Below are positions 33,019 through 43,560 of a DNA stretch of 64,000 nucleotides, in pieces. The translations under genes and the position numbers were made by a program. The stretch comes from Merluccius polli (Eukaryota; Chordata; Actinopteri; Gadiformes; Merlucciidae). The notes beneath the pieces were generated by a model. That model did no database searches. It was not told where the DNA came from and saw nothing but the letters and a program-made list of their open reading frames with translations. Numbering within the stretch: the stretch's first letter is position 1; the number at the start of each line of letters is the position of its first letter. The stretch is from the NCBI GenBank assembly GCA_030340625.1, contig JAOPHQ010002287.1, forward strand, positions 27,501 through 91,500, written 5' to 3'.

Positions 33019-36000
33019 TCAGCTCCCCCGACAGCCAATGCTCTTGATGGAAGGCTTTTGGCTCAAGTGACCCACCAAACGGCTCCTGTGCTTCTGTATC
33101 TCTCTGGAAACCACCGTGAACATATTCAATTCTACGCCCTACCTGTGATTCTTGGACATCCCTGGTTAATCAAACACACTACTCATCTGGACTGGACTAC
33201 TGGTAAGGTGGTGAGTTGGAATACATCTTGCCATAACTCTTGTTTGCAATCTGCTCTTCCTCCACCAGAGGCAACTACCATCCAACCAGTCTCTGAGCTG
33301 CCAGATTTGTCCTCTGTCACACCTGAGTATCATGATTTGGGGGAGGTCTTCAGCAAGGAGAAGGCCCTATCCATGCCACCACACTATGACGCCATTAACC
33401 TCCTTTCTGGATCCCCTCTACCTACCATCCCGTTATACACCCTGTCTCGTCCTGAAAGGGAGGCAATGGAGACGAACATCAACAACTCTGTTGCTGCAGG
33501 TATCATCTGTCCCTCTTCCTTTCCTGTTGGTGCCAGGTTCTTCTTTGTTTTCAAGAAAGACCCTTCGTCCATGCATTGATTACCGGGCCCTGAATAACAT
33601 AACTGTCAAAAACAAGTACCCTCTGCCACTTAGAAGTTCAGCTTTTGAACCCCTTCACGGTGCCACTGTCTTCTCAAAGCTGGACCTGAGGAATGCATAC
33701 CACTTGGTTAGGATTAGGGAGGCGGATGAATGGAAAACAGCATTAAACACCCCGTTAGGCCTTTTGGCCTAACCAATGCCCCTGCAGTGTTTCAGGCAAT
33801 GGTGAATGATGTTCTCAGAGACTTCCTTAAATGTTTTGTGTTCGTCTACCTAGACGACATTCTCATTTTCTCTCAGAACCTCCAGGAACACACTCTCCAT
33901 GTCCGGCAAGTGCTGCAAAGGCTCCTGGAGAACAAATTGTTTGTCAAGGCGGAGAAGTGAGTTCCACACCAACTCGGTGAGTTTCCTAGGCTTCATTGTG
34001 GAGAGTGGGCAGGTGAGGACAGACCCTGAGAAAATCAAGGCAGTTGCAGAGTGGCCAAGACCAACTAACCTGAAACAACTACAACGATTTCTTGGTTTCG
34101 TGAACTTCTACCGTCGTTTCATCAGAGACTACAGTTGGGTAGCTGTACCGCTCACCTCACCTTCCTCCCCCTTCTCTTGGACCCATGAAGCTGAGGCTGC
34201 ATTAAAAGAGCTAAAGCACAGATTCACCTTGGCCCCTATTTTGATTCAGCCTGACCCCAATCGTCAGTTCATTTTGGAGGTGGATGCTTCTGACAGTGGA
34301 GTCGGGGCGGTGTTGTCCCAGCGCTCTATTCCAGACCAAAACCTGCATCCCTGTGCCTTTTTCTCTTGTCGTCTGAATCCAGCGGAGCGAAACTATGATG
34401 TTGGTAACAGGGAATTGCTGGCAGTTAAACTAGCCTTGGAGGAGTGGAGACACTGGCTAGAGGGAGCAGAACACCCTTTCATCGTTTGGACCGACCATAA
34501 GAATTTGGCCTACATCCAAACTAAGCGGCTGAACTCTCGCAAAGCCCTGGACTTTGTCACACACTCCCTCACAAGGTAACACAGTAATTGTAACTATTGT
34601 GGATCGATTCTCCAAAGCTGTCCATTTTGTGGCTCTCCCTAAACTCCTCACAGCTTGTGAGACTGCTGACCACCTAGTGCATCGTGTGTTCCGCCTGCAT
34701 GGGATCCCTTTTCTGGACATAGTTTCTGACCGTGGCCCTCAATTCATCTCTCAAGTTTGGAAATCCTTCTGTTCAGCCCTCAGGGCCTCGTTGAGTCTTT
34801 CCTCTGGTTTTCATCCCCAGACCAATGGACAAACAGAACGAGCAAATCAGGACCTGGAAGCTGCCCTCTGTTGCATCAATGCTAACAATCATTCATGGAG
34901 CACACAACTCGCCTGGGTAGAATACTCCCTCATCAGCACAGTCACCGGTATGTCTCCATTTCAGTGTTCATTGGGCTCAGCCCCCTCTGCTCTTGGTTCA
35001 GGTGGAGGAGATTGCAGTTCTTTCTGTCCAGGCTCATGTTCGTCGCTGTCAGAAGATCTGAAAGGATGCCCGATCAGCCCTGCTTCGCTCCGGAGACCAC
35101 AACCGTCAAATCGTTAACCGTCACTGGAATCCTGCCTACAAACCAGGTCAGAAGGCTTGGCTTTTCTCTCGAGACATTCCCTTGAAGACAGACTCTAGAA
35201 AACTCTCTCCTCGTTACATTGGCCCCTTTCAGATTGAAAGAATTATTAACCCTTCAGCTGTCAGACTCAAGCTTCCCCAGTCAATGAGAATACATCCCAC
35301 ATTTCATTTATCTCAACTAAAACTTGTGTCAGTCAGTCCTCTGTGCCCTTCAGCTGACCCCCCACCTCCCGCCTGGCTCATTGATGGACATCCAGCCTAC
35401 ACTGTTCGGCGTCATGGTAGGGGTCTTCAATATTTGGTGGACTGGGAAGGATACGGCCCAGAGTAGCGATCCTGGATTCCCCATCGCCTAATCTTGGATC
35501 AGTCATTAGTTCGTCAGTTTCATCAGGACATTGAGGGGGGTACTGTTAGAGTCAGTAGTATTCTCCTCCTTGGCTTCCCTGTGTCTGTGTGTTTGGACTC
35601 CTCCCCACTCTCCTTGATTACCTGCTCACCTGTCTAACTGCTCAAACCTGCCAGCCATCAACTCATCAGCCCTGCAGTATTTAAACCCCGGTTCTCCATC
35701 CACTCTCTGCCAGATTGTTGTATCTACAAGCCTGGTAGTGACTTTCTTAGCCAAGTTAGAGAAATCAACAAAAGTGTTTTTTTGCTACGAACGTTAGCCT
35801 TGTCTTTTCCCATGTCTCAGGATCATACCCTCCACTACAGCTACCTGCCCGTTCCTTCCTGTCTGCCATGCTGACTCTATCTTCAAGTTCCACTCCGCCT
35901 GGGTCTAAACCATATTCTCTCACCACTGCCAGCAGGAGCTACACCTCACCATTTCATTCCCCGGATTTTCAATAAAGCCTGTGTTTTGGAATCGTAACAA

Positions 36001-36044
36001 CCGAGTTTGTGATCTGCTTTTGGGTTCCTCTGTTTACCGTAACA
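33019..36044 (+). mobile_element. Ty3/gypsy LTR retrotransposon (chromovirus), 5'-truncated and mutated
   Basis: In order: the end of a protease domain (V-I-L-G-H-P-W-L), reverse transcriptase (I-D-Y-R-A-L-N near 33577; Y-L-D-D-I-L-I near 33850), RNase H (W-T-D-H-K-N-L near 34489), integrase core (I-V-D-R-F-S-K; F-H-P-Q-T-N-G-Q-T-E-R near 34810) and a chromodomain (Y-L-V-D-W-E-G-Y near 35430), which defines chromoviruses. Frames change several times. RNase H runs straight into the integrase core, so the zinc-binding part of integrase is deleted. A probable 3' LTR spans 35544-36044 (TGTTA...TAACA) with AATAAA near 35970. There is no gag and no 5' LTR. The element is inactive. Confidence 0.88.
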
Positions 36045-36670
36045 AGGTGTTGTGTTGACAAGCCATTTTAAAATCTAAATGTGTGACCTAAGTGGGAGGG
36101 TTTACTCAGCTGTGTGAGGGACAGATCAACTCCAGCCTATAGTTGATGTAGTCCAGTGTTTTTCAACCTGTAGTAAGCGAACCACTGGTGGTACACAAGG
36201 ATACTGTGGGTGGTACATTGGATTTCATTCTTGAAATAGACGAATAAAAAAAATATCGATAATTAAAAATACATATAGGCCTATTATAAATATTGTTCAG
36301 TAAATATAGTATTATGGCTTGTTATTATTTCAAAAATGCACATGTGACTTCTATGCTGTCACATGAGTTCTATTATCTTCTTAATTAAATAATTACCAAA
36401 TAAACTGGTAGGAAGTAAAATATATTGACCTTTTATGTCCAGCTTAAACTAAAATTAACTCAAATTAATTCACAAATTAATAACTATTTAATTTAATTTG
36501 AAGAGGAATTTTGCATGCGCTATACTCACTCAAATGTAAGATTTTGACTTTGAAGACCAACATTGACATACCATAGTACAACTGTGATTAGCTAGGACTT
36601 AGGGACACCGACTCACGCAATCCAATGATCCACTTAGTTTTCTGTGAGGTACAGTTCATGTTAAATTTAT
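36045..36670 (-). pseudogene. NITR relic: end of I exon plus promoter
   Basis: AATAATTACCAAATAAACTG at about 36385 and the following GACC..TATGTCCAGCTTA match the 3' end and flank of an I exon (compare 32700-32755). After about 100 bases the conserved NITR promoter follows at 36530-36665 on the minus strand, with decayed CCAAT region and TCTGTGAGGTACAGTTCATG. All other exons are gone. The block from 36046 onward is repeated at about 58125-58745. Confidence 0.65.
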
Positions 36671-37967
36671 ATCTAAATGAACACAGTTTAGATTAAACTG
36701 AAACATCTGCCGTTGACTTTGTTTTTATACTACTATCTGTATGGTAAATAGTGGATAGTTTAGTGGCTAGGGTATTCAACTCCCAGCCAAATGGTACTGG
36801 GTTCAGCATTCCTTAACATTGGTTCTTATTCTGAGGTTTTACACAGAACCACACGTGAAACTGCTTCTTTCTTCAAATCTTTTGAGACGTAAAGTAAGTC
36901 TGAAAGTAACCCTAGCATTACATTTTGTCTACAACTTTTTCATGTTAGTTTTCAGTGGGAATTTGCAGTTCATAGGTAAGGATTACTGGTTTTGCTTTTG
37001 CTATATATTTTATTTGAGCACATATATAAGCCCAGCAACAAGAATAAAAAGTGTAGTTACAAAAGCAGCTCCCTCTAACGTGGGCAGGTACTTGACATTA
37101 GCCGTTAGCACTCTTATATTTTGGTAGGGCATAACATTGAACAGTTGTGTAAACAGAGAAGACTTCTTTTGTCTTGGTATGTTGTATTTTTCTCATTTAA
37201 TTCTGAATATACTGTAACGCTTTTTGCAGCCAGAAAGCATCATTCCAGATAGCCGGAAAGCGTCAGTAAAAGGAAAGTTAAATATAGTTACATAACCAAT
37301 ATTTTGACTTCGAACACACACTTTGTTTAACTGGTATGTCCTGTATTTGTAATTTACAGATAATCAAGGGTCCTGATATTAGGCATTTCTTTGCTAAAAT
37401 AACACACATTTTCAAACTACATCAGTGTATTCATGAGTGTGTTCCTTGATGTAAAATGAAGTGGTGACAGTGCAGACTCAGGGAGAAGGAAGAAAAAGGC
37501 AGACAGAGTTACAGGTAACAGAACAGAAACATTTTTTTATTTCATTAATATCTGTCAATTGTACTATTTAGTCTCTTCTCAAGGTGTCTTTTTCTTTTGT
37601 AAAGCGATTGAGGGTTTAGTGTTGCAAGGCAATGCCTGTGAATCTGTATTTGTGACTTTATTTTCACCATCATTCTTGACGAGGTACAGGTGAATATGGT
37701 CAATATCTATATATAGTTGAACATAATGCACATTAACCAGATACACAAATTGCGTCACAATTTGTCAAAATGTTATGTTTTAAACAACAACATTACCAAA
37801 TATAAGAAACAATCAATAAATGTATTCATGAGAATAAACAAGTCCTGATTAACAGTTGTACCACATTCAAAGTCATCCATCCAAACTGACATCAGAACCT
37901 GACAATACTACATCATTCCTTTAGCCTTATGAGGTGACACAAACTCCCAGGTTGATGGGCTTCAGCG
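36671..37967. other. 3' flank of NITR-5, start of the minus-arm repeat unit
   Basis: Collinear with about 45600-46740 and 58800-59777. Words such as AAGCCCAGCAA, GATAATCAAGGGTCCTGATA and AGTCTCTTCTCAAGGTGTC are shared. At 36811-36825 (CCTTAACATTGGTTC) it keeps the uninterrupted target site of the foldback element found at 43123-45597. No gene seen. Confidence 0.6.
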
Positions 37968-40388
37968 TCAGGTTTCTCTCACAGCAGAATACAGCCTCTC
38001 CTGAGTCCTTTCACTGTGCTTCTTCCCTCCTTTGGTTTTCCTGCCAGAGAACTCCAGCGCTGCGTAGTTCAAGGGATCTGTTTCCCCATCCTACAACAGA
38101 GAACTGTGTATTACTACCAATACATCTGAGAGGACTCACGGTTGGAGTAGAGACCACTTATTCTACAGTCGAATCGACAATAACTTGTACTTTATTAATC
38201 CAAGCCGGGACATTCTGGTATCACAGCAGAAAGTATAGGACAGTCATAGGGACTATATAGATACAAAAAAAAAGAAAAAGAAAACTGTGTGAATATAATA
38301 CTTTTGTCTAATAATTTACTGAGGCCAAGAACATGCTTGTTTGTCATCAAAACCAACACCAGGCCACTGATTGTATACAAAAACTATACAAAACGATTAA
38401 ACGATTAACGATTAAATGATTAAACCGGACTTCTAGGAGTCTTTATTTATTTGTCATGCAGCACACACATACAGGGAGTGGCCAGGCAACACACACAGCA
38501 ATTATGTGGCCGCAGAAATTTGGTCTCTGCATTTATCCCGTCCTCGCTGTCCTTTAGGGGGCAGCCAGGAGCAGTGGGCGGCCTCTTCATTGGCGCTCGG
38601 GGACCAGTTCCAACAATGTCCATATCTTGGTCAGGGACAGGACCGCATAGCGGATACAAATCTAATACTTTAACATTTCTACACAATGCAACATGTTGAT
38701 ACAGATGTACCTGTTGTTCCTTATTCATGTGCGAGTCATGTGCAACATGGTAGGAGGCACTCAGCGGTCCTGCCAATAATAACGGAAGATGAATATTTAC
38801 TTTTTACAAGATTAAGGGATTTATGTTGATGCAGAATTGCATGTAACCCTGATGTTATTTTATGCTATTGATGAAGTTCATGATGAAAACATTCAAATTA
38901 ATATGTATGTCAAAATAATAAAATGGGTATTCATAAACTTTTAAATACAATTTATCACAGTATAATTTCTGGAGAAGGTACTGTACCTTTGCAATGCTCG
39001 CAAACTTGCTTTTTCTTCATGTTCAGAAAAAGGATTATGATCACAACCAAGCAGAAAGCCAACAGTACTCCGAGCACTATGCTAACTAGATGCCAGTTGG
39101 GTCCTAGAATCAGACAATCAACAAGATGTCATCATAAATCTGTAGAACTCATCATTTTTTTAATACCATAAGACTCACATTATGTCACATGCAATGTTGC
39201 ATTTCCAATGAAAATAATATATCTGCTTTGTCAGTATATTTCCCAGCAGGTGAAAAACTGCTATGTCTATTATGTTCTTAGTTCATTCACTTACATCCAA
39301 GAAACTGAAATTAAGAAGTAAAATATAATGACCTGTTTCCAGCTTAGTTCCTTGTCCAAACACAATTTCCCCACATGCTGCCAGGGCACAGTAGTAAGTC
39401 CCAGCATCAGAGGTGCCTACATTGTTCTTGTGGAGAGTGTAGACACAGCTCTGTGGAGGAGACGGAGGGCCAGAACTATTCTGACATTCACCACTCCTGT
39501 TTCCATTCATGTAAATGGCAGCAGGGTGAGATGATCCTGATCCAGATCTGAACCAGTACACACTGGGTTCCCCTTGGCACTGGTTCCTGTGGTCCGTCCA
39601 CTGGGAGGTAATAGAGCACTGGAGAGCCACAGGGTCTCCCAGCTGAACTGATACCAACACAGGCTGTTGTACCACAGTCTGGGAGACAAACCTCTGGTCA
39701 TTGTGATCTGCACCGTTAAATACAATAATCATCATCAAAAGGAATCAATTAAATTGCTGTAGCATGTTTTTTTTTGTTATGAAGAAAAACAAAACACTGA
39801 AAGGGATATGTTACCATTAACAGTCAAAAATGTGCCGTTTTGCCAAATGCTCGAATATTGACTTCCTTGATTACAGAAATAATTTGCTTCATCCTCTTTA
39901 TTTATCCTGCTGATGGTCAAATTAAAGTCAGTTCCTTCTCCCACTTCGACCCTTGATTCAAAGGGCGGGTAAATCGTTTTTGATGCAAACACTTTGCCGG
40001 CAACCTTTTGCGGAATACGTCCAAGAGACTGCTTATACCAGTATAAAAATGTTTGATATTCATTCAAAACTTCACAATGTAGAGTAACAGTATCTCCAAG
40101 TTCTGCTCTTTTCAAAACCACCAATTGAGGAACCTCTTGGGTCTGAATCAGCACTAAAAAGTAAAGAAAAACAACCATGAATGACTTAGTCCGAAGATTT
40201 TCCAATGTTTAGTATTTCAGTACTGTAAATAAATAATGTAATCAACATACTGCAAGATTTAGAAAATGGGGGACTCAATATTTATCACCAAACAAATCTG
40301 CAACATTATCAATAGGAGTTATTTCAATTTTGAAAAAGTACTTACATGCTGTACTCAGGATTGTCATAACAATACTTCTTGCTGGCAT
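37968..40388 (-). CDS. nitr: NITR-5: novel immune-type receptor, complete
   Basis: Minus-strand exons 40346-40388, 39815-40153, 39333-39707, 38987-39103, 38711-38769 and 37968-38090 join in frame (351 residues). The V domain has Y-W-Y-K-Q-S-L-G-R, E-S-R-V-E-V and N-Y-F-C-N-Q-G, ending W-Q-N-G-T-F-L. The I domain is near-identical to its paralogues, with S-Q-W-T where the others have S-Q-R-T, and keeps FGQGTKLE. The TM is uncharged and ends in M-K-K-K-Q-V-C-E-H-C. Exon 5 is one codon longer than in NITR-6/-7/-8. The tail has the ITIM L-N-Y-A-A-L; the second motif is R-L-Y-S-A-V, as in NITR-1. Intron 5 carries two interspersed repeats. Confidence 0.87.
38165..38660. repeat. Two interspersed repeats in NITR-5 intron 5
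   Basis: AACTTGTACTTTATTAATCC with a following GTCACAGCAGAAAGTA-like stretch (about 38180-38260) is a common fish repeat also found in the same intron of NITR-6 and NITR-8 (about 46970, 60003). A second repeat at about 38435-38650 (CTCTGCATTTATCCCGTCC, AGCAGTGGGCGGCC) is found only in NITR-5, so it inserted after duplication. Confidence 0.55.
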
Positions 40389-40555
40389 TGTAACGGTTTG
40401 GTGCTGAGCTGAACTCAAGTGAAAGATTTTTACCTCAAAGACTAACATTTACAAACCATAGATCAACTGTGATTGGCTGGAACTTAGAGACACTGAATGA
40501 AGCAGCTAATGATCCACTTACTTTTCTGTGAGGTACAGTTCATGTTAGATTGAAA
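40389..40555 (-). promoter_or_regulatory. NITR-5 proximal promoter; same block at 48855-49017, 53838-53995 and 61958-62121
   Basis: Conserved order on the minus strand: CATGAACTGTACCTCACAG, CCAGCCAATCACAG, an in-frame upstream ATG 60 nt before the leader ATG, CACTTGAGTTCAG, then the leader. It is nearly identical in NITR-6, -7 and -8. It probably carries the core promoter or 5' UTR; transcription start unknown. Confidence 0.55.
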
Positions 40556-40845
40556 CTAGTCTGGTTTATTAGATGTAGGTTGTTGGCATAACCCCGCCCA
40601 AGCCTGCCATTGGGCGACTGTAGGTTCTGGGCTTATACCTTATACTCCTCCCCCTTCTGCCATCTGCCACCATCGCTGCATCCTGGGCTTAGCGCCGCCC
40701 AAGACGATTGTGATTGGTAAAAGAATTACAAACAAGACGGAGCGTTATTTTCTCCTATGCCAGAATGATAGTGAGTAGAGCCAGACCTTTCTCCAGTGCT
40801 GTGCTAAAACGACGTGTGGAGATAGGTCTGGCTATGCGAGACTAG
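40556..40845. mobile_element. hAT-like MITE upstream of NITR-5, with target duplication
   Basis: It starts CTAGTCTGG and ends CGAGACTAG, with ATTGAAA repeated directly on both sides. Inside is a hairpin (AGCCAGACCTTTCTCCA against TGGAGATAGGTCTGGCT). The same insertion at the same site occurs upstream of NITR-6 and NITR-8. The equivalent site upstream of NITR-1 (6522-6529) is empty. Confidence 0.75.
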
Positions 40846-40992
40846 ATTGAAATCTGAACCAAACACATGCTGTTAAGTTTGTTTTCATATATTTATATGA
40901 CACACACCAACAAGCAACAACCAACATATGATGGATATGTTTGATTTGGTGTGTGATAATGATTAAATACTTTAGTAGTCAAATGTCGATAT

Positions 40993-41690
40993 TGTAGCGT
41001 CGGACAGTGTGTGGGCTGCGCTGGCCTCATCTCCCAGCATGCCCTGCGGTAGCGGACTCTTATTGTTTTCTTTAAATGTAATTGTTGGCTCCACTGTGTG
41101 TTATTTGGTTTTGTTCTGCCCTTTTATAATTCCATTGTTGTTGTCACTGTAGTTGAGAGTGTGTTTCCTCATCATGTCCCCCTGTTGATAACCCTGTTGA
41201 GTTGAGTGACCTGACAGTGTGCTGTTATTTGCCAATAAAGCATTGTTGAGCAATACGCCTGTCTCTGTCATCATCACGCTCTGGCGCTCACTACACTGAT
41301 GTCAGAAGTGGGATGGCCACGCCTAAGAAGAAGATGGCAACGAGGATGGAAGAAGAGGAAGACCTCATGCAGCATCTTCAATGGGACTTGCAGGCTCTTT
41401 CCGCCCTGAAGAGGACTCCCATGCAGCGGAGATGTGATAGCAGCATCCCCCGGCCTCTCAACCCGGGGTTGGTGGTGGGAGAGTTTGCTCCTCGCTCCGA
41501 CCTCCAGATCTTGCCAGAGGTGGAGACTGGCACTGCCGGCTGATCCCGCCTTCCGGTGAGCACCGGCGGGTAACTCTAGCTGGGGTTTCCCTGGCACTGG
41601 GAGGCAGGAAGCGCCAGCCCGCCACCGGCCAGAGCCACTATTGGACCAAAACCGCTGACTGCAGTCCAGATTCTGAGCAAGAATTAACCT
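40993..41690 (+). mobile_element. LTR (40993-41295) with primer-binding site and start of gag
   Basis: TGTAG...CTACA bounds a 303-bp LTR with AATAAAGC near 41235. Directly after it, CTGATGTCAGAAGTGGGATGG is a probable primer-binding site and begins a gag-like ORF (41313-41543: M-A-T-P-K-K-K..M-E-E-E-E-D-L). The rest of the retroelement is missing. The same LTR-gag piece recurs beyond NITR-6, -7 and -8. Confidence 0.6.
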
Positions 41691-42700
41691 CTTTAAATGT
41701 GCATGTGGCACCTATTCACATCAATGGTACATTCATTCATTTTAAATAATTTATACACCCCTGGACCCCTTTAATAGATCATATGTGTTTCAGCAAGATT
41801 TCTGCTCATGTTCAAAACTTTCTGCCAAAACTTATCACAAATATCTGTGTTTTGGGATGATTTTTAGAAATCATGTACACCTCAATTATGTTTGTTGAAG
41901 CTGACTAAAAACAAGAACACAAAACATTTTGACCATAATGTGTATGTGTGTGTGTTTGGGAGTACAAAAAGTCCCAGTGCTAAAGAAAAAAGTCCCGCTC
42001 CTGTCAAAGGCATTCTGAGTATTTATTTTTAAATAAAAGTCCTCTGCTTCTCAACAAACCCATGAAAGATGGTGTCACTTCCTTTCATGTTTCTCGCTAG
42101 TATATATTTTAGCACTGGGTTGGAAACAGAGAGTGTGGTGCCAAGTTGAGAGGTGAGGGCTGTGGCCATGTCTCTGTTTTCTACAAATCACCACAACTCT
42201 TAACCAGAAAGAGACCTGTAGCTGTCAACAGGATGTGTTGCTGAGGTTCTGCAGAAAACAACCATTGACCTTCCCCATCACTGACTGAACCTGAATGGTG
42301 ATTGTTTGGTGAACAGAGAAAGCTTGTCATTATATTGTTTTTGCTTGTATTTGCTATTTTTAAAGAGTTAAGTCATTATCAATCATTTTGATGATGGTCT
42401 TACAATACAATGTTTGATTGGTTTTCATTCAGAGACACTAATATCATAATATTAGTATGCATTTAATTCAAAGATAATAATATCTTAATATTAGTATTCA
42501 TTTAATTCAGATGTACTAATATCCTAATATTAGTATTCAATTAATTCATATATACTCATATCTTAATCATGGCATTCATGTAATTCATATACACTAATAT
42601 CTTAATATTAGTATTAATTTGGGATCATATTGGGCTGCAGAGACCAGCAGACCGGACATCAGTCCATTCCAGAGACACCAGCCATTCATACACAACCAGT
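41691..42700. other. Repeat-unit flank including NITR intergenic conserved block, copy 3 (inverse)
   Basis: Collinear with about 55455-56105 (ATGTGCATGTGGCACCTATT, CTCTGCTTCTCAACAAAC). 42080-42320 is the reverse complement of the conserved block near 9360-9670 and 16990-17440. AT-rich TAATATTAGTATTCATTTAA repeats follow at 42430-42620. No gene. Confidence 0.55.
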
Positions 42701-42704
42701 GATG

Positions 42705-42875
42705 TCTTGTGTGGAGTAGAGTAGAGTAGGGTAGCATAGGGTAGAGTAGAATAGAGTAGAGTAGGGTAGAATAGTGTAGAGTAGGGTAGGGTAGAGTAGG
42801 GTACAGTAGGGTAGATTAGAGTAGTGTAGAATAGAGTAGAGTAGAGTAGAGTAGAATAGTGTAGAGTAGAGTAGA
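42705..42875. repeat. AGAGT/AGGGT pentanucleotide satellite; shorter copy at 57797-57852
   Basis: About 33 five-base units with GTAGA/GTAGG/ATAGA variants. The copy in the second repeat unit has about 10, showing length change after duplication. Confidence 0.92.
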
Positions 42876-43122
42876 GCTCTAGAGATCTTTATTATAAAAC
42901 CTACCATGTATGTTTTATGGGCCTGCCCTTGTGTTCTCCCTTCATGGGGAAGGACTAGGTAAGTTATACCCTTTATATTTTTCATCACGCAGGTTTTTCA
43001 GTGAAACACATTGGGTTAGAGGTGTGTGTTTTTATACAACTATCTGTATGGTAAATAGTGGATAGTTTAATGGCTAGGCTATTCAACTCCCAGCCAAATG
43101 GTACTGGGTTCAGCATTCCTTA

Positions 43123-43560
43123 AAAAAGAACTCCGGTGTAAACTGGTTGTGGGATGTTTAGTATGAGAACGAGTTCCAATGTTACCATGGTGATTAAAGG
43201 AGAACTCCGGTGTAAACTGGTTCTGGGATGTTTAGTATGAGAACGAGTTCCAACGTTACCATGGTGATTAAAGGAGAACTCCGGTGTAAACTGGTTCTGG
43301 GATGTTTAGTATGAGAACGAGTTCCAACGTTACCATGGTGATTAAAGGAGAACTCCGGTGTAAACTGGTTCTGGGATGTTTAGTATGAGAACGAGTTCCA
43401 ACGTTACCATGGTGATTAAAGGAGAACTCCGGTGTAAACTGGTTCTGGGATGTTTAGTATGAGAACGAGTTCCAACGTTACCATGGTGATTAAAGGAGAA
43501 CTCCGGTGTAAACTGGTTCTGGGATGTTTAGTATGAGAACGAGTTCGAACGTTCCATGGA
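43123..43560. repeat. 74-bp tandem repeat in the left arm of the foldback element, about 6 copies
   Basis: The unit has AGGAGAACTCCGGTGTAAAC, GGGATGTTTAGTATGAGAAC and CCAACGTTACCATGGTGATT. The right arm carries only about two inverted copies (45465-45597), so the arms have unequal copy numbers. Confidence 0.93.

Noticed and set aside
41313..41543. Independent small gene starting M-A-T-P-K-K-K
   Set aside because: It directly follows an LTR and primer-binding site and recurs beyond NITR-6, -7 and -8. It is the start of a retroelement gag.
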